This document shows, piece by piece, positions 26,866 to 35,710 of a stretch of DNA of 64,000 nt. How positions within the stretch are numbered: position 1 is the first letter of the stretch; each line of letters starts with the position of its first letter. The notes under the pieces are model-generated. The model was not told the origin of the DNA. It saw nothing but the letters and a program-made list of their open reading frames with translations, and made no database searches. The stretch is from Poseidonocella sp. HB161398 (GTDB lineage Bacteria; Pseudomonadota; Alphaproteobacteria; Rhodobacterales; Rhodobacteraceae), in assembly GCF_005870025.1 (NCBI RefSeq), contig NZ_VATA01000001.1:1-64000 (forward strand), in the 5' to 3' direction. Both the position numbers and the translations under genes were made by a program.

Positions 26866-28017
26866 TCAGGAGCCGGAGTCGGAGTCGGCCCCGGCGGCGG
26901 GACGCGGCGTGACGGCCGTCCCGGCCGGGGGCGCGGCGGCGACATTCGCCGCGACGCCCTCCCCGGTTTCGACCGGCGTCTCGAGCTCGGTCATGCCGCC
27001 CTGCGCGGGCCCCGGCTCGACCGCCACGCGCCGCAGCACGCCGTCTTCGACCGCCAGCACGTAGCGGCCCTGCAGATCGGTGCCGATCGCCGCGGTGGGC
27101 ACCAGCATGCGCGGCCGCGGCGGACCGAGCGGCAGGCGCAGCCGCACGAAGGTGCCGGGCATCACCGCGCCGTCGGGATTGGCGAAGGTGGCGCGCAGCG
27201 CGAAGGTGCCCGTGCCCTCGGTCGCGGCCGGAGCCAGGTAGCTGACCGACCCCGCAAGCGGATAGTCCCCGCCGCCGCGGCCGGTCCCGGCCTCGATCCG
27301 CACCGGTCCCGTCCCGGGAAAGGGCAGCCCCTCGGCACGCAGCGCCGCGCGCAGCCGCAGCATGTCGGTCTCCGAGACGGTGAACTGCACCTCGATCGGA
27401 TCGGTCTGGTAGAGCGTGGCCAGCGTCTGGGCGCCATTGGCGCCGACATAGGCGCCCGGATCGGCGGTGCGGGCGGCCATGACGCCGCCGAAGGGCGCGC
27501 GCACGCTGGTGTAGCCCAGCTCCAGCTCGGCGGTGCGCAGCCCGGCTTCGGCGTTCTTCTCGGCGGCGGCGGCCTCGTCCCGGGTGGCCTGCGCCTGGTC
27601 GAGCGAGGACTGGTCGGTGACGTCGCGCGCCCGGAGCGCCTTCTGCCGCGCCAGCTGGGTCTCGGCATAGGCGAGCTGCGCCCGTGCGCTGTCGAGTGCG
27701 GCCTGCGCCTGACCGAGCTGGGCCCGGTAGGGCTCCGGCTCGATCAGGAACAGCTCATCGCCCTCCCCGACTCGCGTGCCGTCCGCGGCATCCGCCGCGC
27801 GCAGGTAGCCCGGAACCCGGGCTACCAGATCCACCTGGAGCGACGCGGCCGCCGTTCCGCTGGTGGTGTAGTAGGCCTGAAGCGCGCGCATCTCGGTCGC
27901 GGCCACGGCCAGCTCGGGCGGCGCTGCCAGGGCCTGCGCCCCGGACAGCGCCGCGATCCCGGCCGCCAGCCCCGCTGACTGGAGGCATGCCCGGAGCGGA
28001 CGGCCGGGAATCCTCAT
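26866..28017 (-). CDS. RND efflux periplasmic adaptor (MFP) subunit
   Basis: 383 residues. Signal sequence, then lipoyl halves and an alpha-hairpin (ARVPGYLRAADAADGTRV; QAQAALDSARAQLAYAETQLARQKALRARD), then the beta-barrel domain with SVRAPFGGVMAARTADPGAYV. It links the permease to an outer-membrane channel. The ATG overlaps the stop of the small Cys-rich gene upstream (ATGA), which fixes the start. The permease follows after 22 bases. Confidence 0.93.
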   Translation of the reverse strand: MRIPGRPLRACLQSAGLAAGIAALSGAQALAAPPELAVAATEMRALQAYYTTSGTAAASLQVDLVARVPGYLRAADAADGTRVGEGDELFLIEPEPYRAQLGQAQAALDSARAQLAYAETQLARQKALRARDVTDQSSLDQAQATRDEAAAAEKNAEAGLRTAELELGYTSVRAPFGGVMAARTADPGAYVGANGAQTLATLYQTDPIEVQFTVSETDMLRLRAALRAEGLPFPGTGPVRIEAGTGRGGGDYPLAGSVSYLAPAATEGTGTFALRATFANPDGAVMPGTFVRLRLPLGPPRPRMLVPTAAIGTDLQGRYVLAVEDGVLRRVAVEPGPAQGGMTELETPVETGEGVAANVAAAPPAGTAVTPRPAAGADSDSGS

Positions 28018-28268
28018 TGGCCGCGCAGCGACTGCAGCGTTGCCACGGCGTCCTGGCAGGCGACCGAGAGGCTGTCCTTGTGCTCCGACAGGCACTGGCC
28101 GACTTCGCGCCGGCCGCTTGCCGCGCTGCAGAACTCCGCGACATCGGGTTCGCAGGCCGAAGCCACGTTCCGGGCCGCCTCCTGCACGGTCTGGGCGAAG
28201 CTCGCCGCAGGGACTGCCAGAAGCAGCATGGCAGCGGCAAGGACAGGGCGGAAGGGTCTGCGTAGCAC
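28014..28268 (-). CDS. Small exported cysteine-rich-repeat protein
   Basis: 84 residues from a GTG start with AGGAG eight bases upstream. Signal peptide ending near SFAQT, then a Cys-rich repeat: ACEPDVAEFC, GQCLSEHKDSLSVAC, spaced like the four-cysteine repeat (PF00839 type). Role unknown. It is the first gene of the efflux operon and is translationally coupled to the adaptor gene, so it may be a periplasmic accessory of the pump. Confidence 0.75.
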   Translation of the reverse strand: MLRRPFRPVLAAAMLLLAVPAASFAQTVQEAARNVASACEPDVAEFCSAASGRREVGQCLSEHKDSLSVACQDAVATLQSLRGQ

Positions 28269-28433
28269 GTCAATGTCTCCTTGGTTGCGGGAGGCTGCCC
28301 CGATGGCAGCCGCCGATCGACCGACGCCACTTTCGCCCTCGCGGTTTTCGCGGGGATTGCGCCAATGTATCAATTTGTAACGGCCGCCCGAGGGCGATTG
28401 CCGGTCCCGCCGCGCTGTCCCATCATGCCGCCC

Positions 28434-29159
28434 ATGGACCGCCACCGCCTGATGATCGTCGAGGACGACCCCGAAATCCGCGTCTTGCTGACCGACTATC
28501 TCGGCGGCGAGGGCTTCGACGTGACCGCCGTGACCAGCGGCAGCGATCTCGACGCGGCGCTGGCGCGGCTGCGCCCCGGCGGCGGGCCCGATATCGTGAT
28601 CCTCGACATCATGCTGCCCGGCGAGGACGGGCTGTCGATCTGCCGGCGGCTGCGCCGCGACCGGCCCGATCTGGCGATCCTGATGCTCACGGCGCGGCGC
28701 GACGATGTCGACCGGATCGTCGGGCTGGAGCTCGGCGCCGACGACTATCTCTGCAAGCCCTTCAACCCGCGCGAGCTCCTGGCCCGGATCCGCGCGATCC
28801 TGCGCCGGGCGGCGGCCCAGGCCGCGCCGCCGGCCCGGCGGCAGCTGCGGCTCGCCGGGCTGGTCGTCGATCTCGACGCCCGCCAGGTTCTGGATGCCGG
28901 CGGCACCGATCTGGGGCTGACGACGGCGGAATTCGACCTCTTGGCCTGCTTTCTCGACCGGCCGCGCCGGGTCCTGACGCGCGACCTGCTGCTCGATCTG
29001 ACCCGCGGGCGCGACCATGACCCGTTCGACCGCACGATCGACGTGACCATGTCGCGGCTTCGCGCGCGCCTGGCGCCGGCGCTGCCCGGCGGCCTGCAGC
29101 TGATCCGCACGGTGCGCAATGCCGGCTACCTGCTGACCGTCGCGGCCGACCCGGCATGA
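28434..29159 (+). CDS. OmpR/PhoB-family response regulator
   Basis: 241 residues. Receiver domain with acidic pocket (MIVEDDPEI), phosphoacceptor Asp in IVILDIMLPGEDGL, Thr in LMLTARRD, and Lys in LCKPFNP. C-terminal winged helix with LTTAEFDLLACFL and IRTVRNAGYLLT. It probably activates or represses the divergent efflux operon. ATG 28425 is an alternative start. The next gene, its histidine kinase, overlaps by four bases. Confidence 0.94.
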   Translation: MDRHRLMIVEDDPEIRVLLTDYLGGEGFDVTAVTSGSDLDAALARLRPGGGPDIVILDIMLPGEDGLSICRRLRRDRPDLAILMLTARRDDVDRIVGLELGADDYLCKPFNPRELLARIRAILRRAAAQAAPPARRQLRLAGLVVDLDARQVLDAGGTDLGLTTAEFDLLACFLDRPRRVLTRDLLLDLTRGRDHDPFDRTIDVTMSRLRARLAPALPGGLQLIRTVRNAGYLLTVAADPA

Positions 29160-30472
29160 GGCCAGGTTCCGGACTTCCCGGCCTGACGATGGTCACCCGC
29201 GTCATGCTGATCGTGGCGGCCGCGCTTTTCGGGGTTCAGCTCATGGCGATGGCGGCCTTCTACACGGTGGCCCGCCCCGCGGCCGGAACCGGCCCCGGCG
29301 GGACCGGCAGCATCGCGGCCCAGGCCGCCGCCCTGGTCCGGCTGCTCGACGCCGCCCCGGACCAGGGCGCGCGGCAGGAGATCCTGGCCGCGGCCGGGGG
29401 CGCGGAGGCCGGGTTCGAGCTTGTCGGCAGCATGCCCGCCGCGTCGACGGCGAAGTTCGCCCGGCCCGCCGAATTGCTGCGCCTGAAGCTCGCCGCGCAG
29501 AAGCTGAGCACGGATGTCGTCGTGGCCGGTCCCTCGCGCGAGGACCGCCATCTGCAGGTCTGGGTCCGGCTCGAGGACGGCGGCGTGCTGCGGATCCGGG
29601 TCGACGAGGGCCCGACCCTGCGCGTGCTCGGCATGCCCTTGGGCTTCTTCGTCGGGCTCGTGGGGCTTTTCGTGGCGCTCGCCGCGGTGCTGGCCGTCCA
29701 GCGCGAGCTGCGCCCGCTGCGGCGGCTGGCGGCGATGGTGGCCCGCGACAGCGGCCGTGCGCCGGCCGTGGCGATCCCCGAGGCCGGCGCGCCCGAGATC
29801 CGCGTCGTGACCCGCGAGATCAACCGGATGCAGGCCCGCAATGCCGCGCTGATCGCCAGCCGCACGCTGGCGCTGGCGGCGATCTCCCACGACCTGCGCA
29901 CCTACCTGACCCGGCTGCGGCTGCGGCTGGAGATGATGCCCGAGCATCCCCAGCGCGACCGCGCCGTGACCGACATGGACGAGATGGAGGCGCTGATGGA
30001 GGACACGATCGACTTCATCGGCACCTCCGCCGCGGCACGGGGCCCGGCCGAGCGCTGCGATCCGGCGCCGGTCCTGGCGGCCCGGGCCGAGCGGCACGGG
30101 CTCGGCCCGGAGCGGCTGCAGCTCGGCCCGGACCTGCCCGAGGTCCCGCTTTCGGCGCAGGCGCTGGGGCGCATCCTCGACAACCTCCTGGAGAATGCCC
30201 GCCGCTATGGCGGCGGCGGCGAGCTCAGCGCGCAGCGCCAGGGCGACGCGCTCTGCCTCGAGATCGCCGATCGCGGCCCCGGCATTCCGCCCGCGGAGCG
30301 CGCGCGGGTGCTAGAGCCCTTCGTCCGGCTCGAGGTTTCGCGCAGCCGCGATCTGGGCGGCGCGGGGCTGGGCCTGGCGATCGTGCAGCGCCTCGTCTCC
30401 GAGGCCGAGGGAAGCCTCGAGCTTCTCGGCCGCGAGGGCGGCGGGCTGCTGGTGCGTCTGACCCTGGGCTGA
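29156..30472 (+). CDS. Membrane sensor histidine kinase
   Basis: 438 residues. Two membrane helices (about 12-32 and 160-180) flank a periplasmic sensor region; a HAMP region follows; H-box LAAISHDLRTYLTRL, N-box ILDNLLENARRYGGGG, G1 IADRGPGIP and G2 GGAGLGLAIV complete the kinase. It phosphorylates the coupled response regulator. The ATG overlaps the regulator's stop (ATGA). The signal is unknown but the divergent RND operon suggests drug or envelope stress. Confidence 0.94.
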   Translation: MRPGSGLPGLTMVTRVMLIVAAALFGVQLMAMAAFYTVARPAAGTGPGGTGSIAAQAAALVRLLDAAPDQGARQEILAAAGGAEAGFELVGSMPAASTAKFARPAELLRLKLAAQKLSTDVVVAGPSREDRHLQVWVRLEDGGVLRIRVDEGPTLRVLGMPLGFFVGLVGLFVALAAVLAVQRELRPLRRLAAMVARDSGRAPAVAIPEAGAPEIRVVTREINRMQARNAALIASRTLALAAISHDLRTYLTRLRLRLEMMPEHPQRDRAVTDMDEMEALMEDTIDFIGTSAAARGPAERCDPAPVLAARAERHGLGPERLQLGPDLPEVPLSAQALGRILDNLLENARRYGGGGELSAQRQGDALCLEIADRGPGIPPAERARVLEPFVRLEVSRSRDLGGAGLGLAIVQRLVSEAEGSLELLGREGGGLLVRLTLG

Positions 30473-30687
30473 CGGCGCGGGGCGGCCCCGGTGCGAGCGG
30501 CCTTGCCGCCGATGGACCGGAGCAAGCCAGGGCGACCCGCCTGGCTGCGGCGGCCTGCACATGGCCCGGGCCGGGCATCTTCCTGCAGCCGCCCTTCGCC
30601 TCGGGGCCCTCCGGCCGGTCCGGCTTTCCGTAGCGGACATCCGGGACGCAGGACCGTCTGCACTACCGGTCTGCCCGGGCTCCGGAC

Positions 30688-30714
30688 AAAAAAAAGGCCG
30701 AGACAAGCTCGGCC
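30688..30714 (-). terminator. Intrinsic terminator of the sRNA candidate
   Basis: Stem GGCCGAG / CTCGGCC with a five-base loop (30696-30714), followed on the minus strand by eight T (30695-30688). This is the only textbook stem-plus-T-tract I see in the window. Confidence 0.85.
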
Positions 30715-30771
30715 CTAGTCCAACAGGGAAACAGAAGGTGATGAGAGCTTCCTCGCATCGCCCGCTGATAT
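30688..30771 (-). ncRNA. Candidate trans-acting small RNA (about 84 nt)
   Basis: On the minus strand a sigma70-like promoter (CTTGAG, 16 bases, TATACG) is followed by about 84 bases ending in a classical intrinsic terminator. The predicted transcript has a 5' hairpin (GGCGATGCGAG GAAG CTCTCATCACC, two mismatches), a pyrimidine-rich single strand (CTTCTGTTTCCCTG) and the terminator stem with eight U. This is the layout of Hfq-binding sRNAs. No known family is recognised; it does not carry the SRP RNA motif. Confidence 0.6.
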
Positions 30772-30777
30772 GCACAC

Positions 30778-30805
30778 CGTATAGGCAAAATGAAAACTTC
30801 TCAAG
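30778..30805 (-). promoter_or_regulatory. Promoter of the sRNA candidate
   Basis: Minus strand: -35-like CTTGAG (30805-30800), 16-base spacer, -10-like TATACG (30783-30778). It lies in an AT-rich island inside GC-rich DNA. Expected start of transcription is near 30771. Confidence 0.5.
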
Positions 30806-30998
30806 AAAAGTAGTGTTGCACTAAGGGAATAGCCGTCATGCAGAGGCATCGCGGAAGGCCTCCCCAAGGGTGCGCGGTCCTGCTCGGCCTCGCGCGTCCC
30901 CGCTCCGGCCGGGGGCCCGAAACGGCGCTGCCGCGGGGCCGGACAGCGCCCTGCCCCGCGATGCGCGATCCGTGCCGCGGTCCCGCCGGATGGCGGCG

Positions 30999-31178
30999 CT
31001 AGGCTGCCGGGTCCAGTCCTGCGCGGCGGGCGCGCTCGGTGCGGATCCAGTCCTGCCAGAGCGCCGCGAATTCCCGCGCTTCGGCTTCGGGGCCGAAGCG
31101 CACCGTCACCGGCACGCCCGTTGCCTGCTCCCGGTCGCGCACCACGAAGCGCCCGCCCTCCTCGACTATCTCGATCAT
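30999..31178 (-). CDS. Small hypothetical protein
   Basis: 59 residues (MIEIVEEGGRFVVRD...). Beta strands at the start (GRFVVRD, VPVTVRFG) followed by an amphipathic helix (EAREFAALWQDWIRTERARR). Composition and codon bias are those of a real gene, and GGAG/AGGA lies before the ATG. No family recognised. It is divergent from the ECF sigma factor gene. Confidence 0.6.
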   Translation of the reverse strand: MIEIVEEGGRFVVRDREQATGVPVTVRFGPEAEAREFAALWQDWIRTERARRAGLDPAA

Positions 31179-31447
31179 CGTCCTGCTCCGGCCTGTCTGC
31201 CCTGCGCGGCGGAGTACACCCGCTTGGTGACCGTAGCGCGACAGGGCCGCCGGGCCGGATAGCGGAATCCCTGACCCGGCGGCGGGCCGCCATTGTCCCG
31301 CGGTCCTGCCGGGCGCCCCGGTCTTGCAGTGCTCCGGGGGATGCGGTTTAAATGGCACGCCGGCCTTCGCACAGCTTTCGCGCCTGTCCTCTCAGGTCCC
31401 GTCGCCAACATCACAGAGCCGGAGTTGATGTCAGGGATGCGGGGACA

Positions 31448-32008
31448 GTGGCAGACAATCCGGTTCAGCGGCTCTTCACCTCCCATCGCGGCGAGCTCGA
31501 ATCCTATCTCACCCGCAAGATCCGCGACCCCGAGGTTGCCGCCGACCTGACGCAGGAGACCTTCCTGCGCTTCATGCAGCGCGGCGGCGAGACCGGCGAG
31601 GTGATCGGCAATGTGCGGTCCTATCTCTACCGCACGGCGCATAACCTGATGGTCGACTACCTGCGCCAGCAGGGGCGCGCGCGGGTCGACACGCCGGGGC
31701 CGGAGGTGATGGACCATCTCACCGACGACCGGCCCGACCAGGAACAGGCGACGCTGGACCGCGAACGGCTGCAGCTGCTCGCGGCGGCGCTGCGGGACCT
31801 GCCGCTGCGCAGCCGCCAGATCTTCCTGCTCGCCCGGATCGAGGGGCTGAGCTACCGCGAGGTGGCCGCCCGGCTGGAAATCTCGGAGAGCTCCGTGCAG
31901 AAGCATCTTGCCAGGACGCTCCTGCATGTGACCCGGCGGCTGGCGGAGGGCGGCGAGATGCCGTCACCTGCGGCGGCGGGCCGGACCGGGCGCGGGCGGC
32001 GGCAATGA
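31448..32008 (+). CDS. FecI-like ECF sigma factor
   Basis: 186 residues from a GTG start preceded by GGGGA. Region 2: DPEVAADLTQETFLRFM and VRSYLYRTAHNLMVDYLRQ; region 4: LPLRSRQIFLLARIEGLSYREVA and ESSVQKHLARTLL. This is the FecI type used for siderophore receptor genes. It is followed by a FecR-like regulator and a TonB-dependent receptor, so it should direct transcription of the receptor operon when the ligand is bound. Confidence 0.92.
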   Translation: MADNPVQRLFTSHRGELESYLTRKIRDPEVAADLTQETFLRFMQRGGETGEVIGNVRSYLYRTAHNLMVDYLRQQGRARVDTPGPEVMDHLTDDRPDQEQATLDRERLQLLAAALRDLPLRSRQIFLLARIEGLSYREVAARLEISESSVQKHLARTLLHVTRRLAEGGEMPSPAAAGRTGRGRRQ

Positions 32009-32090
32009 CCAGATGGCAAGACCCTTGCCGGAGTGCGGCGCCCCGGGCGTCCCATCCGGTGACGCAAGCCCAGAACGGCAGGGACCAGAC

Positions 32091-33077
32091 GTGAGCATCG
32101 AGGATCTCGCAGCAGAAGACCCGGAGGCCGAGGCCGCCGCATGGGTGGTCCGGCTCGGCGATGCCGGGCTCGACGGCGCGGCGCGGGCTGAGGCCGAGGC
32201 GGAGTTCGCGGCCTGGCTGGCCCAGGGACCGCTGCAGCGCGCCGCCTACGCCGAGGCGGAGGCGCTCTGGGGCGCGCTCGGACAGCTCGACGCGGCCGAT
32301 CTCGTCCCTGCCCCGGCGGGTGCGCTGCCCGCCGCGGCGGCCCGGCCGCGGCGGCTGGTGCGTGCGGCGGCAGTGCTGGCCCTGGCCGGGATCGCGGCGG
32401 TGGCGGGAACGGCCTTCTGGTACGGCAATCCCGCCGTGCTGATGCAGGCGGACTACCTGGCAGGGCGCGGCGGGCTGCGGGAGGTGGCGCTGCCGGATGG
32501 CAGCCAGGCCGAGCTGGCCTCGGGCAGCGCGATCCGCGTGGCCTATGACGGCGCGGCGCGGAAGGTCGAGCTGTTGCGCGGCACCGGCTATTTCATCGCC
32601 GCCCCGCAGACGGAGGCCGAGCCCCGCCCCTTCGTCGTCGAGGCCGAGGGCGTGACCGCCACGGCGCTCGGCACGGAATTCATGGTGGCGATCGCGCCGG
32701 ACAGCCTGTCGGTCCTCGTCACCCGCCACTCGGTCCGGGTGTCGGCGGGGCCGGAGCAGCTGACGCTGCCGGAGGATCACGAGGTGCGCTTTGCCCCCGG
32801 GACCGGCTTCTCCGCGGTCGAGACCGGCACGGCGGATTTCGCCACCGCCTGGCGCCGCGGCCTGCTGATCTTCGACGACCGCCCGCTGGGCGACGTGGTG
32901 GAGGAGCTCAACCGATACCGCCATGGCAAGATCGTGATCCGCAGCGCAAGCCTTGCCGCGCGGCGGGTCAGCGGCGTCTTCGACATCACCCGCATCGACG
33001 AGGCGGTGGACCATATCGCGCGCGATCTGGATCTGGGGGTCTTCCAGCTGCCGCCGATGGTGACGGTGCTCTACTGA
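32091..33077 (+). CDS. FecR-like anti-sigma / sigma regulator
   Basis: 328 residues from a GTG start after CAGGGA. N-terminal cytoplasmic domain (AAAWVVRLGDAGL, FAAWLAQGPLQRAAYAEAE) that binds the sigma factor; one membrane helix at about 85-105; periplasmic FecR domain with REVALPDGSQAELASGSAI and LLRGTGYFIAAP. It transmits the signal from the receptor's STN domain to the sigma factor. Placed between both. Confidence 0.92.
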   Translation: MSIEDLAAEDPEAEAAAWVVRLGDAGLDGAARAEAEAEFAAWLAQGPLQRAAYAEAEALWGALGQLDAADLVPAPAGALPAAAARPRRLVRAAAVLALAGIAAVAGTAFWYGNPAVLMQADYLAGRGGLREVALPDGSQAELASGSAIRVAYDGAARKVELLRGTGYFIAAPQTEAEPRPFVVEAEGVTATALGTEFMVAIAPDSLSVLVTRHSVRVSAGPEQLTLPEDHEVRFAPGTGFSAVETGTADFATAWRRGLLIFDDRPLGDVVEELNRYRHGKIVIRSASLAARRVSGVFDITRIDEAVDHIARDLDLGVFQLPPMVTVLY

Positions 33078-33230
33078 GCCGCAGGAACGCCGCCCAACCC
33101 GCTGGAATCACGCGATAACGAAAATAGTCGAAATTCTTCTTACCGAAATACCCGACTAATTCCGTCTTACATTCAGACGGCCGGAAAACGGCCCCTCGCT
33201 GCCCGGCAAAGGGCGAATGAAGGACGGGAC

Positions 33231-35708
33231 ATGACAGGATATTTCGAACCGCGGCGGCCGGTGCGGCGCCGGGCGGGATCGCGGCAGGGCGCCGCGGGGC
33301 GCAGCGCATGGATGGCGGGCCGGATCGCCCTCTGCCTGGCAATGGCGGTGCCGCTGCCTGCGGGCATGGCGGCGGCGCAGGAGGCGGCGGCCGACCGCGC
33401 GATCAGCTTCGACATCCCGGCGCAGGATCTCAACCGCGCCATCCTGAGCTTTGCCAACCGCGCGGGGGTGCAGGTGCTCTATGACACGGCCGCGGTCTCG
33501 GGGCTGCGCAGCGCGGCGGTGAACGGCACCATGCCCGCCGACCAGGCGATCGCCCAATTGCTGCGCGGCACCGGGATCAGCTACCGCTTCACCTCGCCCA
33601 CCAGCCTGTCGCTGATCCTTCCGGGCGAGGCGCAGGCGCCGGGCAGCGACGTGCTGCTGCTCGATCCGATCTACGTCAATGGCGAGCGGGCCAACGGGCC
33701 GGTCGACGGCTATATCGCCGAACGCAGCGCCACGCTGAGCAAGACCGACACCCCGATTGCCGAGACCCCGGGCTCCGTCTCGGTGGTCACCGCCGACCAG
33801 GCCCGCGCGCAGAGCGCCGCCAGCGTGGTGCAGGCGCTGCGCTATTCCCCGGGGGTGAATGCCGAAGTGCGCGGCTCTTCCACGCGCTACGACATCCCCT
33901 ACATGCGCGGCTTCGGCTCGCCGTCGGAATCGGTGCTCTATGCCGACGGGCTGCCGCTCCTGCGCGGGTCGAGCTACTCGATCCCGCAGATCGACATTGC
34001 CGGCATCGAGCGGGTCGAACTGCTCAAGGGCCCGTCCTCGTCGATCTATGGCGGCACCCAGGCCGGGGGGCTGGTGAACGTGGTCACGAAGCGCCCGACC
34101 GCGACGCCGCAGGGCGAGGTGTCGCTGACCTATGGCAGCTTCAACCGCGTCGAGGGGACGGTCGATCTCTCCGGCCCGGTGGCGCAGAGCGAGACGCTGA
34201 GCTACCGCTTCATCGGCCATTTCAAGGATGCCGACACCCAGGTCCGCCATACCGAAGAGCAGCGCGTCTTCCTCAATCCCTCGCTGAACTGGCATCCCGA
34301 CGCGGATACCGAGCTGAACGTCTCGCTGAGCTACACCCACGACCCCGAGGGCGGCTATTACGGCGTCCTGCCGACTTTCGGCTCGGTCTATGCCAATCCG
34401 GGTTTTGCCGACATTCCGAAGGACTTCTTCGACGGCGAGCCCGCGCATGACCAGTTCGAGCGCGAGCAGGTCCTGCTGACCGCCGATCTCCGGCGCCGCC
34501 TCACCGATGTCTGGACCCTCAATGCCAAGGCCAGCTACATCGACCTGACGGTCGATACCGCCTCCGTGCTGCCCTATGCGCTGGCCGGCACGACGATCTA
34601 CCGCTACGCTTGGGACACGCAGGAGGATCTCGACGGGGTCGCGCTCGACGCCAATGTGCTGGGCGAATTCGCCACCGGGCCGGTCGAGCACGACCTTCTG
34701 TTCGGGGTGAACTACCAGCGTCTGAACTGGGACTACCAGGCGCAGTACGGGGCGGCGCCCTCGATCGACTATCTCGATCCGGTCTACGGGCAGGCGGTGG
34801 CCGATCCGGGCGAGTATATCGACCAGTACCAGGAGCAGAGCCAGGCGGGCATCTACCTGCAGGACAAGGCCACGATCGGCCGGGTCGATCTCTGGGCGGG
34901 GCTGCGCTACGACCATGTCGAGACCGACACCAGGGACCGGATCGCCGGGACCGACGCGCATGTCACCGACGAAGAGCTGAGCGGCCGGCTGGCGGCGGTC
35001 TACAATTTCGACAACGGCGTCTCGACCTATGCCAGCTGGTCGACCTCCTTCCTGCCGGTCGCCGGGACCGACACCGCGACGGGCGACGCCTTCGAGCCGC
35101 TGACCGCCGAGCAGTACGAGATCGGCGTGAAATACGCGCCGCAGGCCTTCCCCGGGCTCTTCACCCTCGCGGTCTACGACATCACCCAGGACAACACGAT
35201 CACCACGAACACGGTCAACGAGAAGTACCAGAACGGCCGGACGGAGGCGCAGGGCATCGAGTTCGAGGCCAAGTTCCGTCCCCTGCCGAACTGGAACGTG
35301 GTCGCCGCCATCGGCGCCGTCGATGCCGAGCTGGTCGAGGGCGAGGGCTACGCCGTCGGCCACAGCCCGGTCGGCACGCCCGAGAAGACCGCCTCGATCT
35401 GGAGCGACTACGCCTTCGAGCGGGGCGCGCTCAGGGGCCTGGCCGTGGGCGCGGGCCTGCGCCATGTCGGCAGCTCCACCGGCGGCTTCCAGAGCGACGG
35501 CAGCCGCATCCGCGTGCCGAGCTACACCCTGGCCGACGCGATGGTCAGCTACGACCTGGCGCAGCTCGGCGACGGCTGGACCGGCATGAGCATGCAGCTC
35601 AATGTCACCAACCTTTTCGACGAGACCTATGTCACCTGCCTGGGCAACAATTTCTGCAACTACGGCAACGAGCGGGCGGTCTCGCTCAAGCTGACGCGGC
35701 GGTGGTAG
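33231..35708 (+). CDS. TonB-dependent siderophore receptor with STN signalling domain
   Basis: 825 residues. Signal sequence (about 25-52), an STN domain (ISFDIPAQDLNRAILSFANR, near 60-110), a TonB-box/plug region (DTPIAETPGSVSVV, LRYSPGVNAEVRG, IERVELLKGPSSSIYGG), then a 22-strand beta-barrel ending in LKLTRRW. The plug motifs place it in the FhuA/FhuE/FoxA hydroxamate-type group, but ligand prediction is weak. The STN domain plus FecI/FecR upstream makes it a cell-surface-signalling receptor that induces its own transcription. Confidence 0.95.
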   Translation: MTGYFEPRRPVRRRAGSRQGAAGRSAWMAGRIALCLAMAVPLPAGMAAAQEAAADRAISFDIPAQDLNRAILSFANRAGVQVLYDTAAVSGLRSAAVNGTMPADQAIAQLLRGTGISYRFTSPTSLSLILPGEAQAPGSDVLLLDPIYVNGERANGPVDGYIAERSATLSKTDTPIAETPGSVSVVTADQARAQSAASVVQALRYSPGVNAEVRGSSTRYDIPYMRGFGSPSESVLYADGLPLLRGSSYSIPQIDIAGIERVELLKGPSSSIYGGTQAGGLVNVVTKRPTATPQGEVSLTYGSFNRVEGTVDLSGPVAQSETLSYRFIGHFKDADTQVRHTEEQRVFLNPSLNWHPDADTELNVSLSYTHDPEGGYYGVLPTFGSVYANPGFADIPKDFFDGEPAHDQFEREQVLLTADLRRRLTDVWTLNAKASYIDLTVDTASVLPYALAGTTIYRYAWDTQEDLDGVALDANVLGEFATGPVEHDLLFGVNYQRLNWDYQAQYGAAPSIDYLDPVYGQAVADPGEYIDQYQEQSQAGIYLQDKATIGRVDLWAGLRYDHVETDTRDRIAGTDAHVTDEELSGRLAAVYNFDNGVSTYASWSTSFLPVAGTDTATGDAFEPLTAEQYEIGVKYAPQAFPGLFTLAVYDITQDNTITTNTVNEKYQNGRTEAQGIEFEAKFRPLPNWNVVAAIGAVDAELVEGEGYAVGHSPVGTPEKTASIWSDYAFERGALRGLAVGAGLRHVGSSTGGFQSDGSRIRVPSYTLADAMVSYDLAQLGDGWTGMSMQLNVTNLFDETYVTCLGNNFCNYGNERAVSLKLTRRW

Positions 35709-35710
35709 CC

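Noticed and set aside
23964-26912. Plus-strand frame of 982 codons opposite the RND permease
   Set aside because: Shadow with an unnatural His/Arg/Gln-rich composition; the minus-strand permease is unmistakable.
30688-30771. SRP (4.5S) RNA
   Set aside because: The apical hairpin lacks the conserved GGAA-tetraloop and AGCAGCC SRP motifs.
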